NCBI GenBank assembly: GCA_024138015.1
Contig: JAMXBB010000009.1
Span: 37,035,787 to 37,099,786, forward strand
Direction of reading: 5' to 3'
DNA from: Lumnitzera littorea
Taxonomy: Eukaryota; Streptophyta; Magnoliopsida; Myrtales; Combretaceae
DNA length: 64,000 bases
Numbering within the stretch: position 1 is the stretch's first letter; the number at the start of each line of letters is the position of its first letter. The notes beneath the pieces were generated by a model, which was not told where the DNA came from, ran no database searches, and saw nothing but the letters and a program-made list of their open reading frames with translations. The position numbers and the translations under genes were made by a program. This document shows, in pieces, positions 56,055-64,000 of the stretch.

Positions 56055-58033
56055 TGTAGACACTCGATTTTTACCTATAGTAGTTATAATTTTTGTTTTT
56101 AGGGTCGAAATTTAAAAAATAAAAAAAAATTGAAAAATGATAAAAATAAAGACAAAAAAAATGGAAAATTGTTGGAAAAAAAAAAACTAAAAAAGAAAAA
56201 ATTCGAAAAAATTAATTTGATGGAATCTTGACTAAATAGTTGTAAAAAAAAAAACATATTTGATACGATGACATTAAATCTAATAAAATCAAGATTTATA
56301 AGATTCGAATATATTTTGGATATTTATCAATTTAGATTCGATTCAAAAAATTTGTTTTCGAGTTTTATAAATAGAGGTTGCATGGTACGAGCCAAAAAGA
56401 ACAATTACACATTTATTAAAAACATGCTCGAACCCACTCCTTAGACCAATTCTATAGTTATGAACGCGATAGGACTGAGGATCCAATCTGTTCCTTTTCA
56501 TCAGCTTTGCATGCTTTACCTTATAGGTAAATAATAATGGTTTTTAATTATTATCTATAACTTGTCTTATTTATTTATTTTTATCTCACTTAGTATATGT
56601 GCAGTTATTTTTAAGACTTGTACTAATTTTTTTAATTTTTATGACGTCTTTAATTGTTAGTAATTAGTTATAGCATTAGTGTCTAGTAAACATGTTTTAA
56701 GTTAAATTTTAGTTTTTTTTTATATATTCTTTTAGATTTCATATTTTCAAAATGACATTTTTATAAAATCTCATATTTTACAAAATCTCGTTATTTGCAT
56801 ATTGTATTAATTCAGAAAAATTGCATTACGCATGTTAGGGTTTTCTAGATAAAAAAATCATTTTGATGTTCATAAAATAAAAAAAAAATCTTTAATTGAC
56901 TCCTTTTTTATGGCTAGACATCTTTTTTATAGTTTAAGCTTATTTTCCATAGTTTAAATGTCTTTTATATAATTTAGGTTTCTTTTCTATGATTTAAACA
57001 TCTTTTCTATTGTTAGACATATTTTCCATGGTTATACATCTTTTTCATAATTTAGGCTTCTTTTCTATAGTTTATATATCTTTTCCATTGTTTAAGTTTT
57101 TTTTTTTTTCTATGATTTAGATATCTTTTTTATAATTTAGATTTTTTTTTTATAGTTTAAACATTTTTTTCATAATTTAGATATCTTTTCTATTATTTAG
57201 ATATCTTTTCTATGGTTAAGCATCTTTTTTATGATTTAGGTATCTTTTCTATGATTAAGAATTTTTTTTTCTTTTTTTATATTTTAAGCATATTTTCTAT
57301 ATAAAAGATTCATCATGTAAAACATTGCATATTTCATAAAATCTTTAGAGTTTTTCTTGAAAATAAAATAAAATTATCACTTAGTTATTTTTAAATAAAA
57401 ATCTTAATTTGAGACTTTTCAAAAATTAGGTTTTTAGGTTTTTTTTTATAATTAGGAATAAAAATTAGGCTTCTAGGGATTTTTCTTAATAAAAGTAAAA
57501 TGGTTAATAAAAACGTAAATTCAAAAAATCATTTTTTTTATAAAAAGAATCAATATATTAAAGTTTTCGGAAAGAACTACGATCGTCTGATCCCAGCTAT
57601 CGGGTACGTAGACACCTTCAGGGCAACGATAAAATCTATAAAAACCTAGGTTTTTTTTTTTTTGGTTTTTGTTTCCTTTTCTTAAAGATATTAAAAAAGA
57701 TAATTTAGAAGAATAATCCTAATTTCGGTAAATAAATAATAGTATCCATTAGGGTTTAATAGATTAGCCCTTGGATTTGGATTCCTTTAGTTTGTATTAA
57801 ATTGAAATCGAAAACTGATAACTAAATCGTAATCAATCCACCCAATTGATTACGGTTTTCTTTTCTTTTTCCTATCTCTGGTCGATTGGCGACTTCAAAA
57901 AATTTTTTAAATAAAAAATTGACATTTTCCAATTTCTTTAGTCGAGGATTAACATTAAACGAGTTAGGGTTTAGTATTAATCAGAAATGGGGAATTCAAT
58001 TTTAAATAGAAAACTGAAAAAATAAGCTCGACA
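56055..58033 (+). mobile_element. LARD 5' LTR (1979 bp)
   Basis: TGTAGACACTCG...AAGCTCGACA. TATA box TTTTATAAATAGAGG near 56364. It contains a 21-bp degenerate minisatellite at 56905-57300. Confidence 0.87.
56905..57300 (+). repeat. About 21-bp degenerate tandem repeat in the LTR
   Basis: Roughly 18 copies of a TTTTCTATGATTTAGACATC-like unit, T-rich. The second LTR shows the same repeat from about 63880 to the window end. Confidence 0.88.
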
Positions 58034-58036
58034 GTT

Positions 58037-58054
58037 TGGTGACTCCACTAGGGA
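58037..58054 (+). promoter_or_regulatory. Primer-binding site of the LARD element
   Basis: TGGTGACTCCACTAGGGA, three bases after the LTR. This TGGYGACTC type is usual for Tat/Ogre elements. Confidence 0.75.
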
Positions 58055-61000
58055 CGCTAGAGAGCTAGCCACTAGAAGTCACTGAAAATAGAATTATTTT
58101 TCAAAATAAAAAATAAAAAAGATGAAATAATAATAAAAAAAAAAGAACTTAGGCAGGTTATTTTATGTATTTGTTTATTTTATTTCTTTTTTACTAACAT
58201 TTTCTTTATTGCAATTTATTTAGAGGATAGTTTTGGGAGTTTACTTTGTTTTTATTTCTCTGCATCATAAACGCATGGTAGATACGGCCAAAACCAAGCC
58301 GTCTTAGGACCTTAGGAGGGGAGCCATTATGTAAGTTTCGAATGTTGTGGGGCAACCACCTTCCGGGGCCGATGAAGTTACCCCACTCAAGTTCAGATGC
58401 AACCAAAGAACCATTGCTTTAAAAAAACATGGTGGTTGCAGAACTTGAGAACCTTTTGAACCCACCCTTTGTATTACATAAAAACCTTTTTTCAAAAAAA
58501 ATTTACAAGAACCTATGATATAGCAGACCTAAATGGATAAAGGCAGTTGTAAAGTTATAGTTGTAATATTTCCTTGTAAATAATTTGTAATAATTCTGTG
58601 TAAAGTTTAGAATAGATGATGATTGTAATTTTGACTTTTTTTTTTTTTTACATAACTATGGCTAGATCGAGTTAAGGGGCTTCCAAACAGATCCACATTT
58701 ACTCACCTCATTGGCCTTAAGAGATACTCTAGATATAGTTCCAACTTTTTAGCCCAAATAAATAAGAATTTATTAGGAATAAAATTGGGCTCATCTTACC
58801 CCTATTGAAGAGCCCTATGAATATTACTTAGTTATTGACCTTAGTACATCTATTAGGGCTCGAATCTATTACTTTTCGTTTAGGCCCACATCAGTTGAGC
58901 CCAACCTTTGTAGAGTAAATAAATAAAAATAATAAAAACAAAAAAAAAAGACACAAAACAAAAGGAATCAAACCTATAAAATAATTTCAAGTAGTTACCA
59001 TTTTACCTAATATTCTACTAGCTAAAAATATTCATTCTTTTGGATAGATTGACTTCTTAGCCTTTATCATTCGGAATAAATATGATTTAAATTTTTATTT
59101 AGTCTTTTTCCTTTAGAATTGCTCATTTGTAAATAGACCCTCAATAATGTTGTTTTAGGTTTGTATATAGAATTCTAGTAAAGTAACCCTCCATTTACAA
59201 TTCCATCACTCGGTCTTTGTAACACAAAAGTCCTAACTTTTCCTATATCTCTTTCAAAAAAGAAAGAGAAAAGAAAGAAAAAAGAAGGAAAGGAAAGAAA
59301 AGAAAAAGAAAGAAACTTGCTAACGGTTACAAATCCTTATAGGGTTTGGAACAAACACAATTACTTAGCCTATTAAGGCAGCTAACCTAAATAGACTCAC
59401 TTGGCCCGAGAAAATAACCAACCAAACCCGAGCCTTAGCCCATCAAGATAGTTGAACTAACTGAAGGCTTGAGCCATCGAGTCCAACCATGAACTAAGTC
59501 AAAACATAAAGCCATGAAACATTATCCTAGGCTTAATCCTCGGTACAAACAAAAAGGGCAATTCATTAGTCCTTTCCACTTCAAAAGTTGTCAATTCCAA
59601 CCCATTCGAACTCTAAAGAACCTAACCCAAAATCACGTATGGAAGCTTAAGGGTGTTAAGACCTATAAGTCTGGGGTATGGGGCCTTTAGTCTTTGAAAT
59701 TTCACAACCGGGGCATGTTCCAAGGAATTGGGGAGTAAGGTCAATACCCTAAGGTTAATCAATCCTTATGTAAAGAATTGGTAACTCACTTTTAAAAAGT
59801 TTTGAATGAAAAGAGGCGAGCTATATCTTATACACTAACCCTTAAACACTTTTTGAGTTAAGAGACATCATGGTGAGGATATTTTAGACTCATTCCTTAA
59901 AGGAGGTCTATTTTGAATTTGATACGTAGATCAAAATGAAGTTAGGCATTCATTTTCAAATCCCAAACACAATTATCCTTTGATAACCCCGTTGGACTGA
60001 TTTGGAGTCCTTTCAAATGTAAACCCTGTCGAGAATCACCCCTACAGTAAGGCAATTTGGAGGTTAAGGTCATTGATTAGGAGAGATGGATAAAATTGAT
60101 TTGTATTTACCCCAGTAATAACAATTCAAGGATAATTTTTGTTTTCAATAAATTGTTCCCTTTGAAGAAGAGCTAACATTTTTCTAAATACCCTAAAGGC
60201 CACACATACCTTACCTAAGCCAATGCACTGTGAACCTATGGATTTAGGGCCTTGATTCATCTAAAGACAAAAACTTAACAAAAGAGATAGTTATTTTTGG
60301 GGAGAGAAAAGAAAGAAATGCAATGAAAAAAGAAAAAAACTAGGAAAAAGGAAAATGAAAAAATACCCAAATATTGGGCTTGAGAAAATCCCCAATCAAA
60401 GAAGGCTTAAGTTGCTTAAAAAACATAAGGCCTTGAATCGCATTCCCAACCAAAAACGCAAAACCTCATATTCATTTAAAATCATGTTCTCAACCATAAA
60501 CCAAAAACTCCATATTCAATTCAAGATCACACTCTAAATCACGAACATAAACCCTTTTTATCCACTCGATTCTCAAACACAAGACCTTCCTAACCACAAT
60601 ACCTCCCTACTCAAAGCTCTTCCAATTTTAAAGAATAATTTATCTAAGATAAAAATTATTTTTGAATCTGGGGTAAGCGCACATCTAGTTCACTCCTAAG
60701 GGTTCTTGACATGTACCCCTCGGGTTGGACGAAAGCACTTTTTTCAAAATAGGCCCTCTCAATTGACTTCTTTTGAAACCATTTGACCAAAAGCCCAATT
60801 TACAATACTGAACCCAAAAAGACCTAACAAATCGATCAGAGCGTATAACTTATAAATTGGATTATAATTTCTGGAATAGTAATCAAGAGTGAAATCCAAA
60901 CCAAAAGGGCGTAAAGAAGTCCTCTTCGACTACACTAATCGTGAGTTACCTTTTTCTTACAAAATGAATGTCTAAGGCCTATCCAAGAAGCTCATTGTCT

Positions 61001-61340
61001 AGGTTACAAATTAGGGTGGATATGAGATACCCTACATGATTATAACATTTGCCTTTTAAATAGGAATTTGTATCCATTAGCAAACTTTTAAGGAAAAAGA
61101 AGGAAAAAAGCAAATGAAAAGACATGAAAAGGAGATAGAGAAAGTGGAGACTTGTTACAAGTTTTTCCATTCATTTTCCAGTCCATTTCATCCATAGTAG
61201 CTAAATTTTCAATTCATGTTATAAACAATTTTCACCAAATTTCTTGTTTGTAAATTTCTCAAATCAAGAGTTTTTTTTTTTTTAGTCGGCTATGTTCCTT
61301 AGTTTTACTTTCAATTGTCAATAAAGTTTAAGCAAGTCTG
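58055..61340 (+). other. LARD internal region, non-coding
   Basis: No gag, protease, RT or integrase in any frame. A GC-richer stretch at 58270-58480 (CCGTCTTAGGACC, GGGGCAACCACCTTCCGGGG) is open on the minus strand for up to 66 codons without a known domain. Purine-rich block at 59255-59310. Many AACCC/CCAAA words at 60300-60620. Confidence 0.7.
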
Positions 61341-61349
61341 AAGGATGCT

Positions 61350-61700
61350 TACCCTTTATTCATTTTCTTAAGGATATAGCCAGCTTATAGAGAACTGTTC
61401 CTATCCATATCTTCTTTAGCGCTTCAGTCAACTTATGGAGCACTATCCAGATTCATATTTTCATTTAGGGATTTAGCCAGCTCATAGAACGTAGTCCTAA
61501 TCTAAAGTTTCTTAAGCTTCTAGCTGGCTCCCAAAACACAGTCCTAATTTATAATCTCTTAGGGAGCTAGCCAACTCGTGAGTATAGTCCCAATCCAGAG
61601 TTTCATAAGCTCCCAGTCACCCAACTCACAGAATGTTGCCCAACTTATAATCTTTTAGGGATTTAGCAAGCTCATGGAGCACTATCCCAATACTAAGTTT
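61350..61700 (+). repeat. Degenerate about 60-bp repeat next to the minisatellite
   Basis: About five loose copies of TTAGGGATTTAGCCAGCTCATGGAGCACTATCCCAATC-like sequence. A reverse-complement relative lies at 14290-14440 beside the other array. Confidence 0.65.
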
Positions 61701-62760
61701 GCTGATCTTTAGGTCTTAGCCAACTCAAAGGGTGCTTTGACCACCTTAGTTAGTCAGCTCATTAAGGTACGACCAAGTTGATCTATCTTTAGGTCTTAGC
61801 TAGCTCAAAGGGCACTTTGACCGCCTTGGTTAATCAGCTCATTAGGTTACGACCAAGTTTCTTTATCTTTAGGTCTTAGACAGCTCAAAGGGCACTTTGA
61901 CAGCCTTAGTTAGTCAGCTAATTAGGGCACGACCAAGTTTCTTTATCTTTAGGTCTTAACCAACTTAAAAGGCCCTTTAACCGCCTTAGTTAATCAGCTC
62001 ATTAGGGCACAGCCAAGTTTCCTCATCTTTAGGTCTTAGTCAACTCAAAGGGCACTTTGACCGCCTTGGTTAGTCAGCTCATTAGGGCACGACCAAGTTC
62101 CTTCATCTTTAGGTCTTAACCAACTCAAAGGGCGCTTTGACCGCCTTAATTAGTTAGCTCATTAGGGCATGACCAAGTTTCCTTATCTTTTAGGTCTTAG
62201 CCAGCTCAAAGAGTGTTTTAACCGCCTTGGTTAGTCAGCTCATTAGGGCACGACCAAGTTTCTTCATCTTTAAGTCTTGGCCAACTCAAAGAGTGCTTTA
62301 ACCGACTTAGTTAGTCAGCTCATTAAGGTACGACCAAGTTTTTTTATCTTTAGGTCTTAGCCAACTCAAAGGACGCTTTAACCGCCTTGGTAAGTCAACT
62401 CATTAGGGCACGACCAAGTTTCCTCATCTTTAGGTCTTAACCAGCTCATAGGGCGCTTTGACTGCCTTGGTTAGTCAGCTCATCAGGGCATGACTAAGTT
62501 TTCTCATCTTTAGGTCTTAGCTAGCTCAAAGGGTGTTTTAACCGTCTTGGTTAGTCAGCTCATTAGGGCAAGACCAAGTTTCTTTATCTTTAAGTCTTAG
62601 CCAGCTCAAAGGGCGCTTTGACCACTTTAGTTAGTCAGCTCATTAGGGCACAACCAAGCTTTCTCAACTCATTCTTTAGGTCTTAGCCAACTCAAAGGGT
62701 GCTTTGACCACCTTTGTTAGTCATCTTATTTAGACACAACCAAGTTCTCTCATTCTGTTA
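61700..62760 (+). repeat. 81-bp minisatellite array, 13 copies
   Basis: Copies start (TAGGTCTTAGCCA..) near 61711, 61790, 61873, 61955, 62033, 62113, 62195, 62276, 62357, 62438, 62519, 62600 and 62688; the later spacing is exactly 81. The consensus has CTCAAAGGGCGCTTTGACCG, CCTTGGTTAGTCAGCTCATT and AGGGCACGACCAAGTTTC. It is the inverted form of the array at 13750-14330. Confidence 0.95.
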
Positions 62761-63029
62761 TGGTTTTAATCAACTCTAGGAGCGCTTACCCATTTCATCT
62801 AGTTTAGAACCTTAGCCAGCTCAAGGAGCACTTCACCTGCTTTAATTATTCAACCCATAAGGGGGTACGACCAAACTCTCATGATTCCTCTTAGGGATTC
62901 TTATCAGCCCGCAAGGGCGCTACCCTCACTATTCTTTGTTCTAAACTTATCGTTGTTAAATGTCTTAGCGTTCTTTAGAATAAAGTCGTTCCAAGGCAAA
63001 AACGATGTTATTTTTGTCTTTGTGGCAGC
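62761..63029 (+). other. Tail of array and polypurine-side sequence
   Basis: Two further degenerate repeat units, then GTCTTTGTGGCAGC directly before the 3' LTR. The tract is poorer in purines than the one at 13612-13627. Confidence 0.6.
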
Positions 63030-64000
63030 TGTAGACACTCGATTTTTGCCCATAATAGTTATAATTTTTGTTTTTAGGGGTGTAATTTAGAAAATAATAA
63101 AAAAATTGAAAAAATGATAAAAAAAAGACAAAAAAAATAGAAAGTTGTTGGGAAAAAAAAAACTAAAAAAGAAAAAATTTGAAAAAATTAATTTAATGGA
63201 ATCTTGACTAAATAGTTATCAAAAAAAAAAAAAAACAAATCTGATACGATGACGTTAAATCTAATAAAATCAAGATTTGTAATATTCGAATCTATTTTGG
63301 ATCTTTATCAATTTAGATTCGATTCGATTCAAAAAATTTGTTTTCGAGTTTTATAAATAGAGGTTGCATAGTGCGAGCCAAAAGGAACAATTACACATTT
63401 ATTAAAAATACGCTCGAACCCACTCCTTAGACCAATTCTATAGTTGTACACACGATAGGACTGGGGATCAAATTTGCTCCCTTTCATCAGCTTTGTATGC
63501 TTTGCCTTGCAGGTACATAATAGTGGTTTTTAATTATTATTTATAGCTTGTCTTATTTATTTATTTATTTTTATCTCACTTAGTATATGCATAGTTATTT
63601 TTAAAACTTGTACTAATTTTTTTTAATTTTTATCACGTCTTTAATTGCTAGTAATTAGTTATAGCATCAATGTCTTGTGAACATGTGTTAAGTTAAATTT
63701 TAGTTTTTTTCTATATTTTTTTTTTCATGTTTTCAAAATGGCATTTTTATAAAATCTCGTTCTTTGCATATTGTATTAATTTAGAAAAATTGCATTAGGC
63801 ATGTTAGGGTTTTCTAGATAAAAAAATCATTTTGATGTTCATAAAATAAAAAAAAATCTTTAATTGACTCCTTTTTTACGACAAGACATTTTTTCTATAA
63901 TTTAGGCTTGTTTTCCATAGTTTAGGTTTTTTTCTATGGTTTAAACATTTTTTCTATGGTTAGACATATTTTTCATGGTTAGACATTTTTTCCATAATGT
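63030..64000 (+). mobile_element. LARD 3' LTR, first 971 bp
   Basis: Same start and order as the 5' LTR, cut by the window end inside the 21-bp repeat. Confidence 0.9.

Larger units (their letters stand above)
56055..64000 (+). mobile_element. LARD-like Tat/Ogre relative, runs off window
   Basis: LTR 56055-58033, primer-binding site, about 5 kb of internal sequence without any gag or pol domain, a compound minisatellite, a GGCAGC-type tract, and the second LTR starting at 63030. The LTRs share TGTAGACACTCGATTTTT and align at about 92% over the visible 970 bp. LTR words also match the coding Tat/Ogre copy at 11227-13611, and the minisatellite is shared with it. It is therefore a non-autonomous derivative that would depend on enzymes from autonomous relatives. 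Confidence 0.85.

Noticed and set aside
58206..58495. Two overlapping minus ORFs in the LARD interior
   Set aside because: Short, no recognisable domain; kept only as a note on the GC-richer block.
61700..62760. CRISPR-like array
   Set aside because: Units are contiguous 81-bp tandem repeats without unique spacers, in a plant retroelement 3' UTR.
62881..63090. 69-codon ORF crossing into the 3' LTR
   Set aside because: Spans the array tail and LTR start; no domain.
1..64000. tRNA, rRNA or small RNA genes
   Set aside because: None recognised by eye; primer-binding sites resemble tRNA ends but no tRNA body is present.

Overview
This window is a 64-kb block of nested, mostly decayed transposable elements from a flowering-plant nuclear genome, probably pericentromeric or other heterochromatin. 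The evidence is the mix of plant-typical lineages: Ty3/gypsy chromoviruses of Reina-, CRM- and Tekay-type, an Athila element with an env-like ORF, Tat/Ogre elements, and L1-type LINEs with a DUF4283 ORF1. I found no host protein gene, tRNA, rRNA or other RNA gene. The species cannot be named from this sequence. All lineage names come from motifs read by eye.

Layout. 1-1529: end of a Tekay-like LTR (+). 1530-4191: diverged Tat/Ogre-like LTR (-) carrying a 785-bp solo LTR. 4192-7990: Reina-like gag-pol relic (-). 8030-8440: possible LINE RNase H scrap (-). 8782-9705: CRM-like LTR (+). 10112-11226: second Tekay-like LTR (-). 11227-16000: 3' half of a Tat/Ogre element (-): LTR, polypurine tract, 81-bp minisatellite, integrase. 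16251-27033: nearly full-length Athila element (+) with gag, pol, a 65-bp repeat, an env-like ORF and a 1.5-kb 3' LTR. 27034-27975: Tekay-like LTR, poly-G polypurine tract and chromodomain (-). 27966-32688: CRM-like element (+) split by an 898-bp solo LTR. 32689-38160: LINE-A (-).

About 38.9-54.0 kb: LINE-B (-), an L1-type LINE of about 5.5 kb stretched to 15 kb by three insertions: a 962-bp solo LTR, a 7.3-kb Tat-type retrotransposon flanked by GATTA target duplications, and a 1.4-kb long-terminal-inverted-repeat (foldback) element. The Tat element carries an antisense gene with predicted introns between pol and its 3' LTR. 53972-56054: AT-rich and unclassified. 56055-64000: a large non-coding LTR element (LARD-like) with 2-kb LTRs, a Tat/Ogre-style primer-binding site and a 13-copy array of the same 81-bp minisatellite found at 13.8-14.3 kb.

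Nothing here looks like an intact autonomous element. In the coding relics most premature stops replace conserved Trp, Gln or Arg codons by C-to-T or G-to-A transitions, as expected for long-methylated silenced DNA. Target-site duplications (GAAAG, GATTA, GAGAG, CACAT/CTCAT) and ORFs that resume on the far side of insertions let the order of events be read.
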